Positions 13,501-25,500 of a stretch of 64,000 nt of DNA are shown one piece after another (within the stretch, counting starts at the first letter, position 1; the number at the start of each line of letters is the position of its first letter). The notes below the pieces were generated by a model. It made no database searches. It was not told where the DNA came from and was given only the letters and a program-made list of their open reading frames with translations. A program made the position numbers and the translations under genes. This DNA comes from Sphingomonas kyeonggiensis (GTDB lineage Bacteria; Pseudomonadota; Alphaproteobacteria; Sphingomonadales; Sphingomonadaceae). Location of the stretch: contig NZ_JACHLN010000001.1 in the NCBI RefSeq assembly GCF_014204495.1, forward strand, positions 558,001 to 622,000, in the 5' to 3' direction.

Positions 13501-16500
13501 GCCGTTGTTCAGGAAGTAGTAGCGCTGCTGCCCCGCCACGCTCGCGGGGCCGTCAATGTCGCTCGCCACCACCTGGGCGATATCGGTACCGATGGGTTCG
13601 TTCTCGAACACCTCCATCGCCAGCGCCGACGCCACGCTGTTGGCTTCGTTGACGTCCGCCAGCGCGATCGTGACCACAGAGCTGGCCTGCCGGTAGCCGG
13701 CCGCGCCCTGATTGTCGCGGGCGATCACCGTATAGGCTGTCGATACCGGCCCGGCCTCGAAGTTCATCGCGGCAACGGTCTTGATGACGCCGCTGATGGC
13801 GTCGATCGTGTAGCGGCCGTCGCTCGAGGTGCCGCTCGCAACGCCCTGGTCGAGGAAATAATAGCGCTGCTGGCCAAAGGCGGTGCCGGCCTTGTCGACG
13901 TCATAGGCCGAGACGGTGCCGACCACCGCGCCGCCGGCGAGGTTCTCCGCCACGCTCATCGCATAGGCGCCGGGCAGGCTGTTCGCCTCGTTCACGTCGA
14001 CGACACCGATCGTGACGATGGAAGTCGACTGGGTATAGCCGGGGTTGCCCAGATTATCGCGCGCCGCGACCGTATATTCGCCGCTGGGAGTGCCGAGCTC
14101 GAAATCCAGTGCGATCGCGGTCTTGATGACGCCGGTGATCGCATCGATGGTGTAGCGCCCGTCATGCGAGGTCGCGCTGACCGCACCATTGTTCAGGAAG
14201 TAATAGCGCTGCTGGCCGAATGCCGCGCTCGGGCGGTCCACATCGCCGGCCGCGACCGTGCCGACGGTGGTGCCGATCGCGAGGTTCTCCGCCACGCTCA
14301 TCGCATAGGCCAGCGGGAGGGAGTTGGCTTCGTTCGCGTCGGTGACGCCGATGGTCACCGTCGAGGTCGCCTGATTATAGCCGGCCGCCCCCTGATTGTC
14401 GCGCGCGGCAATCATGTAAGAGGTATTCGCGACCGTCTCGGTCTCGAAATCGACCGTCGCCACCGTCCGGATCACTCCCGTCACGACATCGATCGCATAG
14501 CGCCCGTCATGGGAGGTGGCGCTCACCACGCCGTCCTTGATGAAATAGTAGCGCTGCTGCCCGAACATGCTCCCCGGCGCATCCAGGTCGCCGGCCTTCA
14601 CCGTCCCGACGGTCGTACCGCTCGCGACATTCTCGGCCACGTTCATCGCGTAGTTCGACAGGCTGTTCGCCTCATTGGCGTCGGCGATGGCGATGCTGAC
14701 CGTCGAGGTGACCTGATTGTACCCCGCCGCGCCCTGATTGTCGCGGGCGGCAACGGTGTAGGCGACGTTGGTCGTCCCCGCCTCGAAGTCGAGCCCCGTC
14801 TTGACCCGGATGACGCCGCTCAGCGCATCGATCGTGTAGCGATCGTCGAACGATGTCGCGCTCGCCACTCCCTGGTGGAGGAAATAGTAGCGCTGCTGGC
14901 CGAACGGCATGCCGCTGCCGTCGATGTCGCTGGCTGCCACGGCGCCGACACTGGTGCCGGCCGCCGTCCCTTCGACCACGCCCATCGCGTAGCTTTCGGG
15001 AATGGCATTGGCCTCGTTCACGTCGGTGACGCTGATGGTCACCGTCGAGGTCGCCTGGTTATAGCCCGCGGCGCCCTGGTTGTCGCGCGCGGCCACGATG
15101 TAGCTCCGGCTCCCGGTCTCCATCTCGAAGTTCATGGTCACCGCGGTCCGGATGACCCCGGAGACCGCATCGATAGCGTAGCGCCCGTCCGCGGACGTGT
15201 CACTCGCGACCCCGTCGTTGAGGAAATAATAGCGCTGCTGCCCGAACAGCACGCCGACCGCATCGAGATCGCTAGCCACCACCGTGCCGACGCTGGCGCC
15301 GACCGGAACATTCTCGGCCACGCTCATCGCCAGCTCCGCCGGCAGGCTGTTGGCTTCGTTGAGGTTGGTCACATCGATGGTGAGCTGCGACGACACCTCG
15401 TTATACGGGCCGTTCCCCTGATTGTCGCGCGCGACGACCGTGTAGGTCATGCTGGCCGGGCCGCCCTCATAGTTGAGCGCCGCCGCGGTCCGGACCGCGC
15501 CGGATATCGCGTCGATCGTGTAGCGCCCGTCGAAGGACGTTCCGCTCGCCACGCCGTCCTTGACGAAATAATAGCGCTGCTGCCCGAACGCGGTCCCCGC
15601 GCCATCGGTATCGGTGGCGTGCACCGTGTCGACCAGCGTCCCCACCGCGACATTCTCGACCACGCTCATCGCCAGGCGCGACGACAGGCTGTTGGCTTCG
15701 TTGACGTCGTTGACCGCGATCGTGAAAGTCTGCTCGACATAGGCGCCAAGCTGGTCCGTCGCGCGGATGACGATCGTGTGCGAGCCGGCATTCTCGGAGT
15801 TGAGCAGACCGTTGTTGGCGACCCTGAGCTCGCGGCCGAACAGCGCGAAACGCCCGCCCGCATCATCCTTCAGCTCATAGGTGATGACGTCGCCAGAGTC
15901 CGGATCGACAGCGCTTACCATTCCGACCACGGTCGCGTTCGCCGCATTCTCGCTCACCGAGCCGGTGAAGACTAGGTTCGCCGGAGAGGCATTGATGGCA
16001 ATTGTCGTCTGGACGGCATCGGACACCGCCAGCGTTCCGCCCTCGGACGCACGGGCGGTCACGGTGAGCAGGAGGTCCTGGCTCCACCCGGCCGGCGCGA
16101 TCACCTTCAGGCCATCGGCCTGGTCCGCCGGCAGCTTCCAGACATTGTTCACCGCATCGAACGCCCCGGCGCTGAGCGTCACGCCCGCCGGCACGCCGGC
16201 AACCCAGATTTCCTGGGTCTCGGACCCGTCGGTATCGGGGAAATTGACGTCGATCGTGAGAGCAATCCCGCCCTGGCCCGACGTCCCCGACCCCCCGGAG
16301 AGAAGCGCGATCGTGGGCTTGTCCGCCTTCGGCTTGATGGTGAGCTGGAACTCCTCGGTCGACGTCACGCCGCCGGCATCCTTGGCGACGATCCGGATCG
16401 TAACCGTGCCGCTGGCATAGTCCTTGGGCGAGATGGTGAGGGTGCGCTGGCCCTGCGAATTGGCGAGGCCGAGGACAAGCCCCTCGGGATCGATCAGCGA

Positions 16501-19500
16501 CTGAGTCCCGATCGCCTCGGCGGTGACCTGCACCCCGGCATCCGGGGTGATGTCATCCGTCGCCGTCACGGTGAAGGTCAGATCGCCGCTTTCGTTCATC
16601 TCCTTGTCGGGGATGGCCTCGATCACCGGCGGCGCGTTGACGCCCCAATAGGTGGCCCATTCCACCCGATAGTTGAGATCCTCCATCAGCGCATCGCGCT
16701 GGGCCACCGTGGTCGGCTTGGTCTTGGTCGCCATCAGGGCGATCAGCCCGTCGACGTTCACCTCGCTGGTATAGCGCACGTCGGCGATGATGAAGTCGAT
16801 CCGGTAATTGGCCCGGCTCTGCGCGTCCGAGATCAGATACCAGTCCTTGATCAGTACACTCGACGTAGTGCCGATCACGCTGACCCGCATGTCGTCATTG
16901 ACCTGCTCGAACCACAGATCCTTGTCCTGGATGCGCACAAAGTCCTGGAAACCCAGCACATCGATATCGTCGCCCGACGGATCGTAGTTATAGATCGTGT
17001 CGGCTTCGGAGCTCCGCGTGACGATGTAGGTGTCGTTGTCGACCCCGCCATTGAGGATGTCGTTGCCCGCCCCGCCATCGAGGAAATCGTCGCCACTCTC
17101 CGCGTAGAGCGTGTCGACGCCGGCGCCACCGAGCAGCGTGTCGTTGCCGGAGCCACCCCAGATGATGTCGTCGCCGTCTTCCCCGACCAGCATGTCGTCG
17201 CCGTCATCGCCGTACAGCGTGTCGTTGCCGGCGCCGCCCCGCAATGTATCGTTGCCGCCACGGCCGCGCAGCATGTCGTCGCCGTTACGCCCCCACAGAG
17301 TGTTGCTCTGGCCGTCGCCCAGCACCGTGTCGTCGCTGTTCGTGGCCATGACCGATTCGATGCTGTCGTAGACATCCCCGGCTGCCGAGCCTGCATTGGC
17401 GGCGTTGTTCTCGAGATCCACCACCAGGGCGGGCATGTTGACCACCCAGTCGCCATATTGGGCCGTGTCGTTGCCGGCGCCGCCGAAGAACTGGTCGGCA
17501 CCATTGCCGCCGGACAGGAAATCGTTGCCGGCGCCGCCATACATTATGTCATCGCCGTCGTCGCCGAGCAGCATGTCATAGCCGTCATTGAGATCGTTGC
17601 CGTCGACGTTCCCGCCATAGAGGATGTCATTGCCGCGGCCGCCCATCAGCTGGTCGGTACCGTCGCCGCCATACAATATGTCGTTGCCGTCCTCGCCGGC
17701 AGCCCAGTCATCGCCGGCGCCGCCTTCGATCCAGTCGTTGCCCGCGTCGCCGAAGATGGTGTCGCGACCACCGAAGCCGAATATCCGATCCGCGCCGCTC
17801 TGACCGCGCAGCGTATCATTGCCGGTGGTGCCCTCGAAAATATCGGGCAGGTCCGCAATCGAGATATTCCAGGATTTGGCGATCTTGAACGGGCTATTCA
17901 CATCCTTGGCCGTGATGGTCAGGCCGATGGTCTGACCCGCCTCGTAGTTTACCGCCGCGCCCATCTTCAGGCGCACGACATTGCCGACGACTTCAAACCG
18001 CTCGTCTTGCACCGAATAGGTGTAGCTGTTGTTGGCTCCCTCGATGTCGGGATCGGTCACCGAGACCGTTCCGATCTCGATCGCGGGCAAGGTCGTGTTG
18101 GTGGCAACATGGTCGCGTTCGGCCAGGCTGGTGATCGAAGGCGTGAAGTTGATCGCGGTCGGCGCCTCGTTGGCATCGGTGATGACGATCTTGACCTGCG
18201 AGGTCGTCAGATTGGTGATCCCGGTATCACCGCCATGGTCCAATGCGCCCACGGTATAGGTCCTGGGGCCGGACTCGGTTTCGTAGTTAAGCGCGTTGAT
18301 CAGCCGGATATTGCCCACCGCATCGATCACGTAGCGCCCATCGAACGACCACAGGCTCCATACGCCGTTGTTGATGAAGAAATATTCCTGCTGCGCGAAT
18401 ACCGACCCGCCAAGATCGCCGTCGGTTGCCACCACCGTGCCGACGATCCCCGCCTGGTTCTCCGCGAAGCGCACTTCGATATCGGCCGGCAGCCAGTTCG
18501 GATCGTTCCGGTCTTCGACCGTGATCGTGACGGTACTCGTGACCTGATTATAGGCGCCCTCGCCGAGATTGTCCCGCGCCACCACGGTGTAGGCAATCGG
18601 CTCGGGCACGGCTTCGAAATCGATCGCCGCCGCCGTCTTGATCACGCCGGTGATGGCATCGACCGTGTAGCGGCCGTCGATCGACGTGCCGCTCGCCTCG
18701 CCATTGTTGAGGAAATAATAGCGCTGCTGGCTTCCGGCGCTTCCGGAACCGTCCACGTCACTCGCCGAGACCTGGCCCAACGCCGTGCCGATATCGACAT
18801 TCTCGGCCACGCTCATCGCGTAGCTGCCCGGCATGCTGTTCGGCTCGTTGGCGTCGGTGATGCCGATCCGTACGGTCGAGCTGGTCTGGTTGTAGCCGGC
18901 AGCGCCCTGATTGTCGCGGGCAATGACGACATAGTCCGTCGGAGCTGCCTCCGCCTCGAAATCGAACGTCGTCGCGGTCTTGATGATGCCGGATACGGCA
19001 TCGATGGTGAAGCGTCCGTCGAACGACGTCGCACTCACGCCCCCGTCTCTGGAGAAGTAATAGCGCTGCTGGCTGAAGGCACTGCCGCTGTGGTCGGGAT
19101 CGCTCGCGACGATGGTGCCCACCTGCTTGCCGGGCGCATTGTTCTCGGCGACGCTCAGCAGATGGTCGGCAGGCAAGCTGTTCGCTTCGTTCACGTCCGT
19201 GATGCCGATCGTGACCGTCGTCGTTATCTCGGTAAAGCCGCCAGCACCCAGATTGTCGCGCGCCGCGACGATATATTCGCCGCTGGTCATGCCCTCGAAA
19301 TCGAGGTCCATCGCGGTCTTGATGCGCCCGGTGATGGCGTCGATCGTGAAGCGGCCATCGAACGACGTCGCGCTGACGACGCCCTGGTGGAGGAAATAAT
19401 AGCGCTGCCCGCCCAGTGATACGCTGCCGATGTCAGGGTCGCTCGCCAGCACCTCGCCGACCACTACGCCGATCGCCTGGTTCTCGGCCACCTGCATCGC

Positions 19501-22500
19501 ATAGCTGGATGGCATCGAGTTGGGCTCGTTCACATCGCCGATGTTGATCGTCACCGTCACCATCGCCTGCGCGAAACCCGGATTGCCCTGGTTGTTGCGC
19601 GCCACGATCCTGTAGGCGCTGCTGGACTCGCCTTCCTCGAAGTTGAGGGGGGCTGCCGTGCTGATTGCGCCGCTCACCGCGTCGATGGCGTAGCGCCCGT
19701 CCGCGGAGGTCGCATAGGCCCCGCCGGAATAGTAGAAATAATATCGGAGCTGGTCGGAAGACCCGCCCGGGCTGTTGAGATCGATCGCGGCGACCGATCC
19801 TACCGCGGCTCCCGCCGCGAGATTCTCGTCGATATGCATGGGCTCGACGGGAGCCATCGTCACGCCTTCGTTCCCGTCGAGAACCGTGACCGTGAAATTC
19901 CGCGTCACGATCGCGCCGCGGGAATCGACGACACGCACGCCGATGGCATGCGAAGGTTGGGTCTCGAAATCGAGGCCCCCTGGGTTACGCAGGATCAACT
20001 GGCCGTCGCCGGTGATGTCGAACCGCCCCTCGGCGTCGTCGGTCAGCGAGAAGGTGAGCGCATCGCCTTCGATATCCGTCGCCACGAACCGGGCGATCGG
20101 GCTGTCGACCAGTGCGCCTTCGATGACTTCAAGGGCTTCGCCCGCAACGAGCCGCACGTCGCGCGGCGCATCGTTCACCGGCTGGACGACAACGGTCACC
20201 GGCACTTCGGTCGTGTTGCCGTCCGCATCCTTCACCAGGATCGAGAAGCTGTCCTTGCCGGTGAAATCCGCAACAGGCGTGTAGACGAACTGGCCAGTCT
20301 GCGGATTGAGCGTGACCTGGGCATTGGCCGGCGACGTGCCGAGCACATAGCTCGTGATGTTGTCGTCGTGATCCACCGCCGCGACCGAGGTGAGCGCGGA
20401 AGCGCTGTCCTCGTCGACGGTCAGCGTGATCGGCGCGGCCTGGGGCTTGGCCTTGCCACCGGCGTGCCAATATTCCGCGAGCATCGCGACGATCGACTCC
20501 GGCATCACCGCCGGCGGGGATGCCGCGGAGATCGCAGTCATCGCGCTGACGAGCGGCTGTGCGTGGCCGAGGAAGAGCGTGTGCGTCTGTGTCGACACCT
20601 CTCCCATCAGGGTCGGCCAGGAGGGTGCGAAATAATTCTGGAGCGTGACGCGGTCCGTCGTGCCGATGACGGTGATCTGCAGGTTGTTGCCGACCCGTGC
20701 GAACCAGAGCGTCTCGAGGCTCACTTCCGCAGCGAACAGGATCCGGTTCTGGCCGCCGAAATCGATGACCGTGTCGGCACCGAAGGCCGCTTCGAAGATA
20801 TAGAGGTCATCGCCGTCGCCGCCGGAAAGCGTGTCCGCGCCAGCACCGCCCGAGATCGTGTCGTTGCCGTTGCCGCCATCGATCCAGTCGACGCCGCCGC
20901 CGCCGCTGATGTTGTCGTCGTCGTCTCCGCCGTAAAGGCTGTCGCTGCCTTCGCCGCCGGTGAGCACGTCCTCGCCCGCATCGCCATAAATGGAGTCGCC
21001 GCCGTCCCCACCGGACAGCAGGTCCTTGCCGTCGCCGCCGTTGAGGTTGTCGCCGCCATCACCGCCAGAGATGTTGTCGTCGCCCTGATCGCCGTAGATG
21101 TTGTCGCTGCCGCTGCCGCCGATCAGGACGTCGTCGCCGCCCCTGCCATAGATGATGTTGCTGCCATCGAGCCCGTCGATCACATTGGCACTGTCGTTGC
21201 CGGTCAGCGTATCGCCGAATGCCGAACCCGTGAGGTTCTCGATGCCGACCAGGATGTCGCCGGCGGCATCGCCCCCCGCCTGGGCGGTGGTCTTGTTCAG
21301 ATCGACCCGCACCGCCGCCGTCGAGCGTACGTACCGGGCGGTGTCTCCCCATCCCTTCACGCTCGAGGCGGAATTGCCGCCGCCCTCGAGCAGGTCGGCG
21401 CCCGCGCCGCCTTCGAGCACATCGTCGCCGTCGCCGCCCCGCAGGGTGTCGGCACCCGCGCCGCCGCTCAGCACATCGTTGCCCGCACCGCCGTCCAGCA
21501 GGTCGGCCAGTGCACCGGCCTGGCCCATCATCAGGTCGTCGCCGGCGGTACCGGCAAGCAGGTTTCCGTCGGTCGCGGTCAGGATGCTGGCCAGCGATAC
21601 GGACAGACCGTCGCGGAACTGGAGCGTCTCGATCCGGCTATTGGCGGTGAAATGGTCCTTGATCGTGACCTGGCTGGTCGCCAGGCCGCCAAAGCGGACG
21701 ATGAGGTCGCTGCCGCTGACGAGGAAGCTCAGGTCGCTGAGGCTGATCCCCGCGCCGAATTCGAGGATATCGTCGCCCGCATCGATCGACGCGTCGAAAT
21801 GCGCGCGGGTTACCTGCTGGCCGTTGGTCCGGGCGAAGCCGCCGAGCCAGCCTGCCTGGTGATAGCTTGCCGGCTGGGGGTCGGGCTGCGTCGCGCTCGC
21901 ATTGTTCGGCGCGAAAAGATCATAATCATATACGATCTCGCCGTTCGGGCCGGTGATCTGCAGGTGCCAGTAATAGCGGTCCTCATAGCCGGGCTGCAGG
22001 ATGTCGGTCGCTTCCCAGAGGGTCTGGGAATAGCCGCTGGCAAGCGCGCCGGCCGCGGTAACGGCTTCCTCCATGGCGAAGCTGGCGTCGCGGATCGTGT
22101 CGGCGCCGTCCCCGACATTCCAGATATAGCTGTCGTCGCCCGCGCCGCCCCACAGCGTGTCGTCGCCCTGGCTGCCGCTGAGCTCGTTGTCGCCCGCGTC
22201 GCCGCCGAGCAGGTCGGCCCCGCCGCCGCCGCTCAGATTCTCGATGCTCGAATAGCTGTCGCCCGCGGCGTCGCCGATATTGAGTTCGGCATTCGCCAGA
22301 TACGCGCGGACGCCCGCTCCGGCCGAAGCATAGGAAGCGGTATCGAATCCGGCGCCTCCCACCAGCACGTCCGCGCCGGTGCCGCCGTCGAGCACGTCAT
22401 TGCCCGCGCCGCCGTACAGGACATCGTCACCGACCTCGCCCTTGAGCGTGTCGGCTCCACTATTGCCTGCAAGGATATCATTGCCGGCACCACCGGCGAT

Positions 22501-25500
22501 CACGTCATCGCCCGCGCCGCCGGTAATCCAGTCGGCCGCGGTCGAGCCCGAGAGCGGGGTGGCGGCGACACCGTCCGCACCGTCGGTTCCCGCGATCAGA
22601 TTCGTCGCGCCCGCGGAAATGTCGAGAATGCCCGTCTGATAGAAGGCCAGCTTCTCGATCTGCCCCGGCAGCGCGTACCAGTCCTTGATGGTGACGCTAT
22701 CGGCGAAGGAGGTCGCGCTCGCGAACTCGGCATTCTCGCTTGCAATGGAGATGACGAGGTCGTTCGAACCGGCCGGCCGGTACAGGATCAGGTCCTGGAT
22801 ATCGATGCCCGGCGCGAATTCTATCGTGTCGACACCGCTATTGGCCACGACCGGAGCGCCCGCCGGCGGATTGAACCAGCGCAGCGTGCCCGTATCGCTG
22901 TCATAGTCGAACCGGCCGACCCATTGCAGGTCGGGGAAAGCGGCGGTGCCGACATTCTTGCGCAGATAGGTGCCGCCCGGGCCGGTGACTTCGCCGGTCG
23001 CCGAGACATAGGCGAAGCCGGCCGCCGCATTCCAGTTGCCGTTGCTCCAGACAACGTCCCAGTTCGCCGAGAAATCGTCGAACATCATGTCCCGGCCATC
23101 GCCGCGGCCATATTTGAAGGTGTCGTTGCCGGCGCCGCCGACAACCTGGTCCCCGTCGCCGCGACCGCCCGACAGGATGTCGGCATCGTCACCGCCATAG
23201 AGATCGTCGCCGCCGCCATCGCCCGACAGGGCGTCAGCGCCCTTGCCGCCGATCAGCTGATCGACGCCGAGGCCACCGACGAGCAGGTCCCGTCCCGAAT
23301 GCCCGGCGATCAGATCATTGCCGGAGCCGCCGTTCCCGATATCGTCGCCGCCGAGAAGGTGCAGCTGGTCGTCGCCCTCGCCTCCATAGACGAAGTCATT
23401 GCCGTCCGTGCCGATCAGCACGTCGTTGCCGGCGCTGCCGACGATGAAGCTGGTGATGTCGCCGATGCGGACTTCGTTGCCGTCCATGAAGCGCAGCCAT
23501 TCGATGCGCTTGAACGGGTTGGAGAACCAGTCCTTGACCGTCAGCTGCGTGCCCGAGAAGCTCGTCACGCCATCGACCGTCTGCATGACCCGGATGACGA
23601 GATCGTCGCTGTCGGTGCTCGATCGGAACAGCTGGAGGTCGCCGATATCGATACCCTGGCCGAAGACGATCGCGTCCTCACCACCGCCGATCGTCGTGCC
23701 GTTCACCCCGGCGGCGTTGCCCACCCAGTTGCGCTTGACGATGCCCGAGATCAGATCGGCGAAGCGCTGGCTGACATAGTCGCCGCCCGACTGCGCCACC
23801 GGCGTGCCCGCGGCATCTTCCTCCAGGACGTCCACGCCGTCGCCGAGGCGGACGATATACTGATCGTTGCCCGCGCCGCCGCCCATCTGGTCGCCGTCGC
23901 CGCCACCGCCCGCCAGGATATCGTCGCCACCGCCGCCGGTCAGTATGTCGGTGCCGACACCGCCCTCGAGCCAGTCCGAGCCCTCGCGGCCATGCAGGAT
24001 GTCGTTCCCCGCGCCGCCGTCGAGATAGTTGCCGTCGCCGCCAAGCCCGCCGGCCGCCGCGCCGGCATCGAGCGTGTCGTCGCCGTCATCGCCGAACAGC
24101 CAGTCGTCGAGCCGGCCGCCATAGAGCGTGTCGTTGCCCGCACCGCCGAAGACGTTGTCGCCCAGGTCGGAGGCATGGACGACGTCGTTGCCGGCGTTCG
24201 CGAAGACCACTGCGGCGATCTTGATGTCCAGCCCGCCGAACATCTCGGTTCGAAGATCGATGAAATCGCCGGTCGCCTCGTCAGTGGCGCCGTTGACGAT
24301 CGTCTGCTTGTCGATGGCGATGTCGTCGGTAAGCGTCCCGCGATAGCTGCCATTGCCGTTCGCGACGAACCACTCGCGTCCATTGGTCGTGAAGTTGAAG
24401 CGCATCTCGACGGCGCTGGCGGCAACCGAGACGTCGTCGAACCGGCCGTCGTTGAGCTCGTCGAGCCAGGTCGCATAGCCGCCGATCCAGTCGGTCGCGC
24501 CGCGCCGGTCGAGATGGAGATCCGCGGCCATCGCCAGCGTGGTCGCCCAGCCCAGCGCGAAATTGCTCTGGGGATCGTTCGCGATCGCCGAGGCGATGAC
24601 CTTCGCGTTCTCCGCGAACATCGCATAGTCGCGCGCCGTCGAGATGACCGCCACGATCTGCTCGACGCTGAAGTTGCCGGTCGCATCGCCCAGCTGGCCG
24701 TCCACCACGCCGTCGCTTGCGTCCAGCGCGCTGAACAGGGCGCGCTTCACAAAGACGTCGCCCCCCGCGGAATTGGCGACGATGTCCTTCAGGCCCTTGG
24801 CCGCGCCATAGGCGATCAGCGCGTCGGCATCATGGAATCGCGCCTCGATCGCGGATTCCGACTGGGTGGAGATCGACCGGTAGACCCAGTCCTTCTTCCG
24901 CATGCCATAGTTGCCGGCCTGCACGCTCTCCGGAGCGAGCAGCTTCGACTCGGTAGCCTGCAGCACCGAATTGTAGATGTTCGCCACTGCGTCCGAAACC
25001 GACTTGGCAGCGTCCTTGCTGCCGCCTTTGCGGGCATAGGCATTCGCGACGATGAACTGGTTGTTCGAAGCGTCCCATTCCACATCGGCGCCGGAGCGCG
25101 GCGTTCCCCCGAACACCGATCCGATCAGTCCGCCGACAAGGAAGCCGACGAACGCGCCCACCAGCGCGCCGACAGGACCGCCAACCGCCGTGCCAAGCCC
25201 CAGCGCCTTGATGGCGATGGCAGAGCCCGCGATCGCACCGGCGGCTGCGCCGATCGACGATCCGAGCTGGCCGCCGATCGTATCGAATTCGGCGATTTCG
25301 GAGGCCAGCGTGCTGCCGAGCCAGGAGGCGGCGATCGAAAGCGGATCGATGCCCTTGAAGACCGCACTGAAGCTCTTCGTTCCGGCAAGGAGTTCAGGCA
25401 GGGCCTCGATGGCCGCCGACAGATAGGCGCCGCCCACCGCCTGGCCCAGCGCACCCGGCACGCCGCCGATACCGATGGCATTGAAGATCTCGCTGAGCAG

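Noticed and set aside
13290..15680. Regularly spaced repeats as a CRISPR-like array
   Set aside because: The unit is 342 bases, protein-coding and in frame, with no short repeat/spacer structure or cas genes.
12508..15975. Long plus-strand open frame (1155 aa) inside the giant gene
   Set aside because: It is antisense to the cadherin and EF-hand repeats, has the composition of a shadow (many His/Arg/Asp/Ala from reversed GC-rich codons) and no domain. The minus frame has clear domains.
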